Shown here piece by piece: positions 22,309-33,262 of a stretch of DNA of 64,000 nt. How positions within the stretch are numbered: the first letter of the stretch is position 1; each line of letters begins with the position of its first letter. The stretch is from Buddleja alternifolia (lineage: Eukaryota > Streptophyta > Magnoliopsida > Lamiales > Scrophulariaceae). The position numbers were made by a program, and so were the translations under genes. A model generated the notes under the pieces. That model saw nothing but the letters and a program-made list of their open reading frames with translations, searched no databases and had not been told where the DNA came from. The stretch is taken from the NCBI GenBank assembly GCA_019426215.1, contig CM033399.1:36217022-36281021 (forward strand). The letters are read 5' to 3'.

Positions 22309-24451
22309 TGTTGGGAAATATACATGTAGCCCGACTAAGCACAGCGGAAAATTAAAATTTTAGTACCTAGGATCTAAACATACGAGTTTATTAATCCTAC
22401 GGGCTTATCACGTATCATAAGCTTGCGCATCTCTACACTAGTTATTTAAAACTTAAATAAAGAAGATCTTACCTTATTCGATTTTTAGTAAAAATCGAAG
22501 AATTTCTTCTTCCTTAACGTAAGTTCCCTAGCTTACTCCTCGTTCCTTAAATCAACCGACTTGTTCTTTTCCTTGATGAAGATCGCGAATTCCTCCACCA
22601 AAATTCACTCTTGCCCGGATTCTTGATTCACTTCAGAGACCCAATGTTTCTCTTCTAAAGTCGATCCACACCTCGCATACCCACTCGTTTATAATCTTTA
22701 GCTACATTGATATAAACGTTTATTCTAACTCTAAGGAATAGTGTATGGGATTAAGGTGAAAGCAAATAATTACTTCTCTATGTATTTTTGGAAGAATTCT
22801 TGAATTCAAAATCTTGATGAATAATCAAGAACTCTAGAACTTGTATGTGGAGAGAGATAAACGATTTTCCATGCTAGAGGAGCGAATTTTTTTGGCTTGG
22901 GACGCTATGAAAATTTCGTTCTGTACATGCCCTATATATAAGACTGGGTTCTTGCAATTCTTTCCTATGTAGAACTCTTCTACATTGAATCTTTTTCATG
23001 AAGGAATAGAAGACTAATTAATTCCCAAATAGAACCCTTCTATTTTAATTAGTTTTCATTCTCTCTAAGATATCTTATTTCCATTTAGAAGAAAATTAAT
23101 TAAACTTTTTAATTATTTTCCTCCACCAAATTTTCAACCAAGGCTTAATAAAATAGTCTTTTAATAATTAATCCATCATACTAGATTAATTAAAAGTCAC
23201 TTCCAATTAATTAAATGCTTTCTTGACTTAAGCTTAATTAAATTGATCTTATCAACTGAATTAATTTCTTTATCCAATACTTGAATAAATGAAAGTCTTA
23301 ATTAATTAAACTAATTAATTATATATTAACTCAATTACTTTGAATTAAATTCCCTTAGTTAAGAAATGGATTTGTCCGAGTATTGTGTATGACCCTTTAG
23401 GTTCACCAACATACTAGTAGTAGGTTCATAACCTTTATGATTTAGATTGGACAATTAAATTGTCTCGATTAATTAAACACTTTTAATTAACCATCTTATT
23501 ATTTAATCTCCATTAAATATAAGATAGCCACAAACCAAAGAAAAGTTTCTAGCTACTTATCTTGAAGACCTAAATGTAGGCGATTCAATGTGAACCTTTC
23601 CAATCACGCATTCCATGCAAGTGAGATTCTTCCATCAACTAATTTTCCAATTGAATTAAGGATCGAGGAATCTTGTTGGTCGAGATCCTTGTAAATTCAA
23701 TCTTAATAAATCAAATGTGTTTTTCAAGAAATTCATTTCTTAATTAATTACTTACTTGACTTGGCCAAGGACTAACTCAGTCTAACCACTTTGAATGTTA
23801 TAGAAAATTCATTTATTCATCTAGACAAGTGATGGATCCTTTGTTGTCAACACCAACCTCCATATACGAGTCACTACACCCAATCACCAGTCTATATGTG
23901 TCCTTGTAAATGAACTGGCACATGAGTCAAAGCGCAGTGAATCAATATACAAGATTACTGTGATGACTCAAGTCAAAGAACTAATCTTGCACTATCGTGA
24001 TTAAGAAACTCCTAATTCGACAAATATAGAAATAATTCCAATTTTGGAAGTTTCAATCAAGCTAATCAGTGAACTTGTTCTCAACTAGCACCCGCGTATG
24101 TGCATTTGTGTCAACTACACTAATGTCTATAAAACGAGACATTCTCTAATTAAGAGTGTGCATCATAGGTGTAAGTCTATCCGAATTATCAATGTCCCAT
24201 CTTGATAATTCTATGACTTGGATGGTATTTAGAAATCATAGCCTTGGAGACTTGTTTTATGATATCCATTCAATGAGATATCAAGTCCCATAGCTATATG
24301 TGATTTTAGGGACTTTATCATACAGTTATAACAATATAAACATAAGATGAAGAAATGTCTTTTATTAATATAATGTAAAACGAAATTATTTATTACAAGA
24401 ATAGATAAATAAAGCCTATCTAAGATTGGCTCGCAGAGCACTATTCTAACA
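22309..24451 (-). repeat. 5' LTR of element B (2143 bp)
   Basis: It pairs with 14407-16590, begins TGTTGGG and ends CTAACA on the plus strand, and lies directly next to the PBS. It holds the promoter for the minus-strand transcript, though I did not locate a convincing TATA box. Confidence 0.88.
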
Positions 24452-24456
24452 CCGGA

Positions 24457-25594
24457 TGTACCAAGTACAGAAGTCAACATCAACATTAATCCTAATGATG
24501 AAGAAGTGTAGGAAGATCCAACAATTGTTGGAACTACCATACAAAGAAAATTCAAGCACGCTTCAAGTCATCCAACAGATATCATCCTAGGAAATCCAAA
24601 TGCTGAAATCACCACTAGATCCAGCCTGAAGCAGGATGGAACCAATATTCCAAACACTGGTAGTTGTGCTTTTCTATCTCTTACAAAACCAAAAAATGTT
24701 GATGAAGCATTAAAAGATAATTCCTGGATAAAGGCTATGGAGGAAGAGCTTGCTCAATTAAAAAAGAATCAAGTTTGGATGTTGGTAAAAAGACCCACTG
24801 ATCATCCAGTCATTGGTACAAAATGGGTCTTCAGAAACAAACTTGATGAAAATGGTAAGGTGACTCGGAACAAAGCCAGACCGGTAGCTAAAGGCAACAG
24901 TCAGAAAGAAGGTATAGACTACGATGAAACATACGCTCCGATAGCTAGACTTGAGTTCATTCTCAAGTTACTTGCCTTTGATGTTTTTAATAAATTCACT
25001 CTTTTTCAAATGGACGTCAAAAGTGTCTTTTTAAATAGTTTTATAAATGAAGAGGTATATGTTGAACAACCTCCTGGTTTCACAAATAACTCTTTTCTAA
25101 AACATGTTTTCAAGTTATCAAAAACTCTTTATCAGTTAAAACAAGCTCCTCGGGCCTGGTACGAAAGATTGAGTAAATTTCTTGTTAACAAAGGTTTTTC
25201 CACGGGAACTATTGATACTGCTCTGTTTATAAAGTACCACAAAAATAATCTCTTATTGGTTCAAATATATGTGGATGACATCATTTTTGGTGCAACTAAC
25301 GATAGTTTGTGTGAAAGTTTCTCGAAAGATATGCAGCAAGAATTTGAGATGAGCTTAATGGGAGAACTGAATTACTTTCACGGCCTTCAAGTAAAACAAA
25401 CTTCAGCTGGGACTTTCATTTCTCAAGAAAAATACACAAAAGAGCTCCTTCAGAAATTCCAAATAGATGAGTGCAATCCAGTATCAACTCCAATATGCAC
25501 TACCACAAAACTGGATAAGGATGGATCTAGTAAATTCATTGATGAGAGACACTTTCGAGGTATGATTGGTAGTTTACTATATTTAACTATTTAA
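24457..25594 (+). pseudogene. Element A reverse transcriptase (pol resumes after B)
   Basis: The frame continues from 14406 across element B (VPSTEVNININPND), with one TAG near 24507. From 24680 it is clear copia RT: ALKDNSWIKAMEEELAQLKK, TKWVFRNKLDENGKVTRNKA, QKEGIDYDETYAPIARLE, FQMDVKSVFLN and QLKQAPRAWYERL. The catalytic YVDD box is at 25268-25279. The frame 24737-25594 is uninterrupted (285 codons) and ends inside GMIGSLLYLT, where foreign sequence begins. The YAPIAR and QMDVK motifs are normal, although AFLN reads VFLN. It lacks its downstream half because of the insertion and deletion at about 25595-26040. Confidence 0.9.
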
Positions 25595-25604
25595 TTGCTA
25601 GTCC

Positions 25605-25920
25605 CGTATTCAGTTACGGGATCTCATTTACGTCCCATTGCTACTTTTGGTCCCATGTCTAAGTTCACGTCGGTTCTGGTTTGGGGGGGGGGAATTTTCT
25701 GAACCTAAATTTTGGAATTTGTCACATCTTACTACTGTCCTGGAAGCTGTGAAAAAATGACATCTAAAATTGCCGGAAATGGGTCCCTGAGTGCAATGCC
25801 ATTAGGAATTGCAGTTGGCGATATGGCCTTTGGTATCCTGTCACTACCATTTTCCGTTAAAAATAGACGGATGGGACCAAAAGTGAGAATTTGTGATCTC
25901 CCGTAATGGATATTTTGATG
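25605..25920. mobile_element. MULE-like insertion in element A pol
   Basis: Left words ttacgggatctcatttacgt ... cttttggtcccat pair with the reverse complement of the right side (ttacgggagatcacaaattc ... cttttggtcccat). Copia similarity is absent from about 25595 to 26040, so about 90 residues of the RT-RNase H connection are missing as well as displaced. gtcacatcttactacta/tgtc occurs at 25723 and 25933. A TSD was not resolved. The wording matches the other MULE-type elements here. Confidence 0.5.
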
Positions 25921-26042
25921 CTGAATACGCTAGTCACATCTTACTACTATCAAGCACATAAGGTTTGGTTATGGCCTTTAGTATCCACAAGTTTTGATCT
26001 CACCGTATTTTGATGCCAGTGGAACCACAAAAGTTGTCTTGT

Positions 26043-26525
26043 CAAGTCCTTGGTAAAAGTTTAGTGGCCTGGTATAGCAAAAGGCAAAATGCCGTAGCTC
26101 TTTCAACCACTAAGGCAGAGTATATGGCTTTTGGTAATTGTTGCGCTTAGCTTTTATGCATGAAACAAACTTTGCAAGACTACAATCTCCACTTTGATCA
26201 TATTCCCATTTTTTGTGACAATACTAGTGCGATCAGCATCACTAAAAATCCAATGCATCACTATCATACCAAACATATTGAAGTAAAACATCATTTCATC
26301 CGTGATCATGTTCAAAAAGGTGATGTTACTATAAATTTTATTAGTACCAATTTGCAATTAGCTGATATCTTTACTAAAGCTCTTAGCTTTGATAGATTCT
26401 CGGATTTAAGATCTAAACTTGGTGCTATGGAACTTCCTAAGTTTGCACATGATATTTTGGCTCCTAACTGCTTTTTGATGATGAAGGGGAAGAGAATCGG
26501 TACTTCATTATGGTCCTTAATATAA
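26043..26525 (+). pseudogene. Element A RNase H
   Basis: Copia similarity resumes at about 26043 (VLGKSLVAWYSKRQNAVALS), then TKAEYMAFGNCCA with a TAG at about 26149. MKQTLQDYNL, FCDNTSAISITKNPMHH, TKHIEVKHHFIRDHVQKGDV and LADIFTKAL follow. These are the standard C-terminal RNase H segments of a copia polyprotein. The first active-site region (YSDADYAG) was lost with the upstream deletion. The tail ends in a non-coding stretch before the polypurine tract at 26678. It is non-functional. Confidence 0.87.
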
Positions 26526-26677
26526 GTCCTAGTTGTATTGCGATCAATGATTTATGCTTCTTCGCAATCATTGTTTTGACAGTGAGAGGAATCATCTATT
26601 CAGGGGGAGCTTTTGGTATGATCCTTCCAATCAATATCCTGTTTATCCGAATGAGGTATCTTATTACTTGTCATCAT

Positions 26678-26692
26678 CAAAAAGGGGGAGAC
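26678..26692 (+). promoter_or_regulatory. Polypurine tract of element A
   Basis: aaaaagggggagac directly precedes the 3' LTR at 26693. It would prime plus-strand DNA synthesis. Confidence 0.85.
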
Positions 26693-27534
26693 TGTTGACC
26701 TTTTTGGTTGTAATAAATCTCGAATGCTTTTGATGATGACAAACATATATTCCCTCCACTAATTACTTTCCTTGTGTATGCAGATTGCTTGATCTCTCCG
26801 GCAAGCTAGGATCCAACATAAGGGAAGTACAATCATATCTTTCCTTAGTAGCCTTTTATTTTATTCCTTATTTTATCCATCACATGTCTTAATATAGGCT
26901 TAGATTATGTCTTATGATTTATTCTGATATCTAGCCTTACCTTTCTCAACGCTTGACTTATTCTCTTTTGTTTGGTAAGAAGTCGTTTGTGCCTATGTTT
27001 GGAAGGAACTGTTTTGCACTTATTCCCTTTCCTTATCATGCTTTCTGCTCTCTTTATATATACGCGTCATATCACTTCAGTCATGAGGAAGAATTCTGAA
27101 GCATTCTAAGCAACACACTTATTTCATGTAATTCTTCTTATTAGGTAAATTTTCTGTTCCAGTGAGGAAGAAGAAGTACCAGTCACTGCTTCGAGTTCCA
27201 CTTATCAAACATGAGTGATTGGCGAGGAGTCTAGAGTCGAGTCTCTCTTGTAATCCATATTAGAGTAGTCGTGTGGAAATTTCATCTGGTTCCACACTTA
27301 GTCTCTAGGATCTTTTGAGCGTTCTCAATCCTCCACGTCGAGTGTGTTTGTTATATCTTTTAGATAACATTATTTGTTTTCCAGTTTCCATTTGGATTTT
27401 GTTTTTGAAACTTATATGCTACATTCTTCCTAAAGAAGTATTATTCAGTTTATTATTTTTGATACTTGTTAAGTTTTGCTGTCAAATTTTTAAATTCCTA
27501 ATTCACCACCCTTTTAGGCAATTCTTGAGTTATA
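26693..27534 (+). repeat. 3' LTR of element A (842 bp)
   Basis: It pairs with 10506-11353, ends gagttata, and is followed by the TSD cttta. It differs from the 5' LTR by many substitutions and several small indels, indicating an old insertion. Confidence 0.9.
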
Positions 27535-27680
27535 CTTTATAATAGCTAGCTAATAAAAGCCCTAAGAGTTCCAATATTTTATGAGCGGCAGAGGGTCGTA
27601 CGTACGTGATATGCTTCATGTTGCAATTTTGGGAGTTAAATTAACTGGGATAATATCATAGATAGATTGAATACATAATG

Positions 27681-27812
27681 ACATACAACATGAGAGTATA
27701 ATTTTACATCCTAAACATTATTTGATATAGATACTGATACGTTTCCACATACAACATGAGAGTATAATTTTACATCCTAAACACTATTTGAGATAGATAC
27801 TGATACGTTTCC
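27681..27812. repeat. Tandem duplication, two 66-bp copies
   Basis: 27681-27746 and 27747-27812 (acatacaacatgagagtata ... gatacgtttcc) differ at a couple of positions. A second, looser duplication starting aagcttttca follows at 27813 and 27876. Confidence 0.85.
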
Positions 27813-27917
27813 AAGCTTTTCAATTTTTCAGGACTAGGGTGAAAAGGTCCCTCTCGACTTCATATAATTAATAACAAGCTTTTCAGTTATTCAAGACGGT
27901 GAAAAGGACCCTTTAGA

Positions 27918-28453
27918 CGATGCAAACTTTCAAAGATTTGATTTCAAATAGAGCAATTGACAAAGAGGAAATATATATATATATATATATATATAGGGCA
28001 AATCTCATTTTTGTTCCCGTAATTGGGCACGACTACACATTTAATCCCCCGCTTTATGAAAGTCTCACATTGAATCCCATAAGTTCTAAAAAGTCTCACT
28101 TTTGGTCCCAATCCCGTAAGTTAGTCAACATTTTGACCGACTCTTTCGGGGAGAATTGACGCGTAAATTCATTCACACGTGGACTATATTCAATATCAAG
28201 ATGTTTTTATTGAATATCATGTGTCATTCAAACACAAAATCTCCCAAAAAAGTAGGCCAAAATGTTGACTAACGGAGTTGACCGTTAAATTTCTGACGGA
28301 AATTGGCTTTGAGATCAACATTGAGACTTTTTATAACTTATGGGATTAAATGTGAGACTTTCATAAAGCGCGGGACTAAATGTGTACTCTTGACTACTTA
28401 CGACTCTTTGTCAATTGCTCTATTTGAAATCAAATCTTTGAAAGTTTGCATCG
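27918..28453. repeat. Foldback: 50-bp perfect inverted repeat around a truncated MULE-type element
   Basis: 27918-27967 (starting cgatgcaaactttcaaagat) and 28404-28453 are exact reverse complements over 50 bp. Between them is a TA run, then inverted MULE-type arms: acatttaatcccccgcttta from about 28035 and its partner near 28380, continuing into aaagtctcacttttggtcc. The left arm has an intact outer end (gggcaaatctcatttttgtt at 27996). The right arm lacks it and joins the inverted 50-bp copy directly. Confidence 0.8.
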
Positions 28454-28465
28454 TCGTGGGCTCTG

Positions 28466-28670
28466 AATGTTTTTTTTAATGGAACGATTACATCATTACA
28501 TCGAATATTGATTGAATTAGATCATCCATAATTTTTAATTACAAACTAAAAATAATATATTACTATATAAGTAGAGAAACAACCCACACATTTGGTGGGA
28601 TAAAACTCATAATCTCTAACTCATGCGGCTTCAATTTACCCACAGGCCGAGATATCACTGGTCGTGGGCT
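28466..28670 (-). mobile_element. SINE-like retroposon with 13-bp TSD
   Basis: gtcgtgggctctg occurs exactly at 28453-28465 and 28671-28683, bracketing 205 bp. On the minus strand the insert begins CAGTGATATCTCGGCCTGTG and ends in an A-rich tail (the tttttttt at 28469). Degenerate box-A-like (CGGCCTGTGGG) and box-B-like (GAGTTTTATCCCACC) words lie near the head. A long exact TSD plus A-tail indicates LINE-mediated retroposition. The Pol III boxes are weak, so the SINE label is probable rather than certain. Confidence 0.65.
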
Positions 28671-28683
28671 CTGCATATTGCGA

Positions 28684-29049
28684 ATTGTATTTTCAGGGAT
28701 ATTTAGTGAAAATTTCACGATTTTCTTGTTAGAAAAAATGAGATTGCACAGTCATAAGTAAAGCGATAATTTCATTTTTGGTGTCCCAATTATACACTTT
28801 TCCCGATTCCAGTCGCCTTGTTACATGCACCCTCATCAAATATAATCCCTAACTACCAAATTATCATTAAATGTAGTCCCTCTGTCAAATTGGTAACGAT
28901 TGGGGTATAGAATTTTGCCACCTAAAAGCACAATTATTACAATTTCCACCCCGAAAAGAATAACTAACAAATTTTACAAGTAAGTCTTTGAATAAATAAA
29001 TAACTAACAAATTATTAAAAAACCCTCCCGTAGAAAAAAACCCGTGCTT
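28684..29049. other. No gene recognised
   Basis: AT-rich sequence with phrases such as 'atttttggtgtcccaattatacac' that resemble a MULE-type terminus. No partner terminus was identified. Confidence 0.4.
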
Positions 29050-30351
29050 GAGTTAGTCTTTTAATGTGATGCCTTGTCGGGAATATGACAATCGAACAAG
29101 TAAGACATATTAGTACATCTTAAAATTTTCAAGTCATGAAGCGAAACAACTGAATCACCACAAATCCACAACCCATCTGTCTTCCAACCTTGGGAGGAGC
29201 ATATATTGCATGAACAAACCAAGTTAATGTCGCAAAACTCATGCAACCAAGATTTTCATAAATCTTTTTATCACATAATAAAAAATCACTTTTGTCCCAA
29301 TTTTCGTTGTACCTGGAAAAATTTTGTGATATTTTACTTGATACCAAATCAATACAATGATGAATCTTGTGATATGAAATTTCGTCCTCCAATTACTTTC
29401 AGAATTCACTCTAAAAGACCTTTTTTATTTCACTTGACTCTACAACCTCATGAATTTTATTTGGCAAAATCGGGATAGCTTCAAAACTATCTAAAACCTC
29501 ATTCATGTCACATGAGATGATAATTTTATTAGCATCTTCTGCTTCTGCAACATACTCGGCGATAGTCTTCTTCTCTACTTCACAAATTTTAGGTACGTAC
29601 TACAATTTTTGGAATAACAGGTAGTAAAATAACTCGTTTTTTATGAATATAAAACTCATATGTATTATCTTTACCATAATGAATAGTATCCACATCAGAC
29701 TGCCAAGGCCGACCCAATAAAATATGACATGCATCTATATCTATAACATCATATGCAATTTTTTCCGTAAAATATTTTTCAATAGCAATAGGAACATAGC
29801 AAAGTTCAGTTATCTCCATGTCAATAAACTTTTTTATCCATTCAATCTTGTAAGGTGATGGACGTCTCTGCGTCTTCAAATGTAACCTCTGAACTAAGGA
29901 TTTTGACATAATATTTTTGCTGCTGCCACTGTCAATAATCACATCACAAATCTCGCGATTAACACGACATCTTGTACGAAAAATATTGTGTCTTTGAGGG
30001 TCTTCTTCTTGATTTGGTATGTACGACAATCGTCAAACTACACTAACAATATGAATTTTGACCTCCATATTATTGTTAGGTGCAACACTGCATACATCCC
30101 ATGCACACTGCATGATCGCCACCCATGGTAGACTAGATTGGAGGCACAACTCCGTCACGAGAGCAACCACACTTAAACTTCATGTTTTGACCAACTCCTA
30201 GAGCAACAATAGAATCCTTCAACATTCTAACTAAATTAATCATCTCAGTCATGAACACACATTGCCCTTGTTGGAATTCAACGATTCCCCAAAGGACCGT
30301 CCTGAGATCATCATCTGCAGTACGGTTGCTACTGTTGCTGTAATTGGCCAT
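29050..30351 (-). pseudogene. Ty3/gypsy gag-protease-RT relic
   Basis: On the minus strand, an N-terminal Gag-like frame (MANYSNSSNRTADDDL, 30351-30133) follows the PBS-like site. The protease frame at 30029-29589 reads NIFRTRCRVNREICDVIIDSGSSK (catalytic D-S-G), then the late motif CHILLGRPWQSD. This is the retropepsin form typical of plant Ty3/gypsy elements. Downstream, 29585-29050 holds blurred RT-entry similarity (ISYHKIHHCIDLV, then frameshifted SRAINK-type words), after which homology is lost. Protease would process the polyprotein. Missing: most of gag, the RT core, RNase H and integrase. The relic is cut off at about 29050. Confidence 0.75.
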
Positions 30352-30369
30352 CTAGTCGCGGCCACACCG

Positions 30370-30382
30370 AGGCTCTGAATAC
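30370..30382 (-). promoter_or_regulatory. Probable primer-binding site of the gypsy relic
   Basis: The minus strand reads TGGTATTCAGAGCC, one inserted base away from the initiator-methionine tRNA complement, between the Gag-like frame and the LTR-like block. Confidence 0.55.
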
Positions 30383-30386
30383 CACT

Positions 30387-30880
30387 TGACGTAGCAAAAG
30401 CTAGTTATTTTGAGAAATTAAAAAACACGCCCTTAAAACTCTCAGATATAATTGAGCATACGCAAACGAATTGCAAAAGCAAAGATTTTCTTATTAATTC
30501 TGAATGATCATAATCATCACAATAATCTAAAAAGTTTATATTCATAGAAACACTTCTCCAAATCCTAGAAAGATTGGAACTCTTCTAACTTAACATAAAT
30601 CAAATATGAGTCTCCTAACCTATTCCCAATGATACTATGACTCAACTATAACAAAAATAATAGAATATTCATCAAAAAAGTAAAGAAAAAATAGACAAGT
30701 GCCCGAAAAATGACCAAAACGACATAATTATGACTCGAAAATTACTATTGAACACGCCATAAACTTTGAAAAGGTCTCGTATGTATATGTAAATCACCTC
30801 ATAACTCCTCTCAGATCGAAAGTTGTAATTTTCCGATATCTTAAAAAATCTCAAAATTTGTAGGCTCTTGTCCTACATCA
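30387..30880 (-). repeat. Probable LTR of the gypsy relic (about 494 bp)
   Basis: The plus strand begins tgacgtagc and ends gtcctacatca, giving imperfect inverted ends, and the block lies next to the PBS-like site. No second copy is in the window, so the boundaries are inferred from the ends and the PBS only. Confidence 0.5.
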
Positions 30881-31208
30881 AACCCCCTACGGATAATTAA
30901 CTTCCGTTACTTTTTTTCCCTTTTAAATATTTTTCCATAATATACTTTTTAATTTTTTTTATTATAACCTTATTATATATACTTGTTTTCTTTCAACTTA
31001 TTAGAATATACTAATTGGTTTGATAATTTTTGACAACTTACTAATTTAGATTCATCTGTATTGAATTATAATATTGCTTCTAAAATAAATCGAATCTTGG
31101 TACTCGTTTTCATTTTCTAAAAAGCATTGAATTTAACATAAATTGGAATTTTCTAAAACTAGTCTTTTAATCATTTCAAAGTATTTTTACAAGCACGTAA
31201 CATATTTT

Positions 31209-31595
31209 GTGAATAATTACACTCGCATCCCTATTACGATGTGTAATTACAAATATTTTCCCTTTATAATTAAAATAGGAATTACCTCACCCTCTAATTT
31301 ATAAGTTGTGTAATTACATTTACACTTGAGGCCAGCAAAATGTTGACGTCATCATAGATTTTTTGGTGAACTTTCCAAAATAGCACTGTCTATGATTTGG
31401 TATATTTTATGACTAAAATATCCCGAGAGGGTTAAATAAAATATTGCAAAAACAATAGAGAATTGAACTATAATGTTAAGAATATAAAAATGAGAGATTG
31501 CAATGTTAAGAACATATAAGGGGGCGATTGTAATACCTATGTTGGGTTTTTGTAATTGTAAAAATTTACAGGGGATTATACATAATTTATTACTT
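31209..31595. mobile_element. Degenerate MULE-type element (weak)
   Basis: gaataattacactcgcatcc on the left aligns loosely with the reverse complement of the right side (gtaataaattatgtataatc ... ttacaattacaaaaaccc). The body has the same 'gtaattacaaa' phrases as the clear family members. No TSD was resolved. Confidence 0.4.
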
Positions 31596-31993
31596 TACGT
31601 TTAAAGTAAAGAACGTGAATCGAATTGGAATGATATTTTTTTCTTCCCTTAGTGTACGTTGGCGTGATCTCTCTTTTATTGTCTTTTATTGAAAATCTAT
31701 TTTTCACTTAGACTTTTCTAATAAGACTTGGCAAGATTTGTGAATTGAGTGATAATGGTTCTCCCAGTAATGGATGACTACGTCCAAGCTAGAAATTGAA
31801 CGAATCAACGTGAAATTAAACAAGAAAATATGACTTATTGAGCTGGGCCAAGAATTGTCTGCATGCACGAGAAAATTTTACAATTCGAGTTACTCAATAC
31901 AAAATGCATGTCAATCTAATTTAATCAGAACTTAAAAAAAAACTAATGCAAAATGGTCTAAACCTCTAATATCCTTCATATTCTCAAGGCTAT
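31596..31993. other. No gene recognised
   Basis: AT-rich DNA without coding similarity or recognised repeats. Confidence 0.4.
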
Positions 31994-32388
31994 GCGCATG
32001 TTTAGTTATATTTTGGGATGGTATTTTGGTGAGAAATTTATGGGGACACGTGCGTGTTTGATGAGATTGTGTTTGGTTTTATTCTGGGAGTTGGTTTTTG
32101 GGTGTGTTTTTTTTTTGTGAGATAATGTTTGGTTTTGTTTTCAGAGGGAACAAAAGTTACTGTAGGAGTCAAATCATGAAGTTTTTGTCTGTTAGAGAGG
32201 AGAGAGAAGAGAGAGAGCACATAAAAAGGAGTGTAGGGACAAAGTAGGTGTAGAAAGATGAAAAATAATTATTATATTTTTTTTTGGACAAAAAAAATAG
32301 TGTATTTTTGACCAAATATTTTGTAAACCAAACATGGTTTGGTAAGAATTTTGGACCAAATGGTAAGAAAACATAACCAAACATTGCC
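31994..32388. mobile_element. Tourist/PIF-Harbinger-like MITE candidate
   Basis: The ends gcgcatgtttagttata and, reverse-complemented, ggcaatgtttggttatg match in the 'G.CATGTTTGGTT' style common to Tourist-like MITEs. The flanking bases are tat on the left and taa on the right, close to the 3-bp TWA target of this superfamily. 'accaaac' and 'ggttt' words recur inside. No protein is encoded; several weak frames on the minus strand are spurious. Confidence 0.55.
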
Positions 32389-32881
32389 TAAATATTTGAA
32401 TACAGGTTAGATTGTTCACTATATTTCTCTCTCGTGTCAATCTTCACAAATCCATCATTCTAAATTGGTTGTAAAGGGCATAACTGAGGTAGGCTTCACC
32501 GAAAATTTTAGCCCAGACCCAGCTTAGCCACACCTAAGTGTATTTCACAAAGATGTATTACATATGCCATATAATTGGTAAATTATTTTTAAAAATACAC
32601 ATGAATTTGGCCGAGTAGGGAACGGGCTAGAATTTTCGAGGTTTCACTCTTACATTATTTGTTTTTGTTTTTGGTAAGTGCTCTTTCATTATCAACAACT
32701 ATGACATGCATGCTGTCATTAATTTGTATGCCTTCATACTACTATAGTCTAATTATTTAACTAGTGGGTCAATAGTATTTTCTTCTTTTTTCTTAAACAA
32801 ATAATTGTCCAATTGTTTGAAACTTTGAATAACGAAGACAATTGACTGGAAGGAATACACAATAATAGAGGCACGGTCCAA

Positions 32882-33262
32882 GACTTTTGGAGCTGCTGTT
32901 TGACATTTACATACATCAATTTTTGGATCGAGAAGTATTTTCCTTTCTTTTTTTGGTAAATTTGGACTGACAAACATTATACTCACAGAATTTGAACAAG
33001 TTTAATTTTTAATATAAAAGTTCTGGTACGTAACAAAATCACTTAGAAACAGTTTTGGCAAGCACGTAATATATCTTAATGACTTTTGAAGCTGCTGTTT
33101 GACATTTACGTACATCAGTTTTTTGGATCGAGAAGTATTTTCCTTTTTTTTTTTTGGGTAAATTTGGACTGACAAATATCATGATACTGACATAAGTTGA
33201 ACGAATTTAATATTTTAATAATATATAAGTCCTGGTACATAACATGATCTCTTGGAGACACT
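32882..33262. repeat. Direct duplication, period about 199 bp
   Basis: gacttttggagctgctgttt at 32883 recurs as gacttttgaagctgctgttt at 33081. The following sequence (catcaatttttggatcgaga ... aaatttggactgacaaa) stays alignable for about 180 bp. A fragment of the same surroundings (tttacaagca.gtaa.atatttt) also occurs near 31186 and 33333. Confidence 0.75.

Larger units (their letters stand above)
14407..24451 (-). mobile_element. Ty1/copia retrotransposon B, inserted in A on the opposite strand
   Basis: LTRs at 14407-16590 and 22309-24451 begin TGTTGGGAAATATACAT and end CTATTCTAAC(A) on the plus strand. On the minus strand the order is LTR, PBS (22296-22307), leader, gag, integrase, RT, RNase H, LTR. 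Flanks are ctgaa (14402-14406) and ccgga (24452-24456). The two differences are transitions at potentially methylated cytosines, so this is plausibly a decayed 5-bp TSD. Excising B restores A's frame (DLN|VPSTEV). The element is dead: many stops, frameshifts, one degraded LTR end, and a MULE-type MITE at 21660-22034. Confidence 0.9.
10506..27534 (+). mobile_element. Ty1/copia retrotransposon A (full length, interrupted)
   Basis: LTRs at 10506-11353 and 26693-27534 both begin TGTTGACC and end in gagtta(c/t)a. Both are bordered by cttta (10501-10505 and 27535-27539), a perfect 5-bp TSD. The order is LTR, PBS, gag, protease, integrase, RT, RNase H, polypurine tract, LTR, which is the Ty1/copia order (integrase before RT). 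The pol frame is split by element B at 14407-24451 and by a MULE-like piece near 25605-25920. The LTRs differ by many substitutions and small indels, and the frames carry several stops, so the element is dead. Without B it is about 7 kb. Confidence 0.92.
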
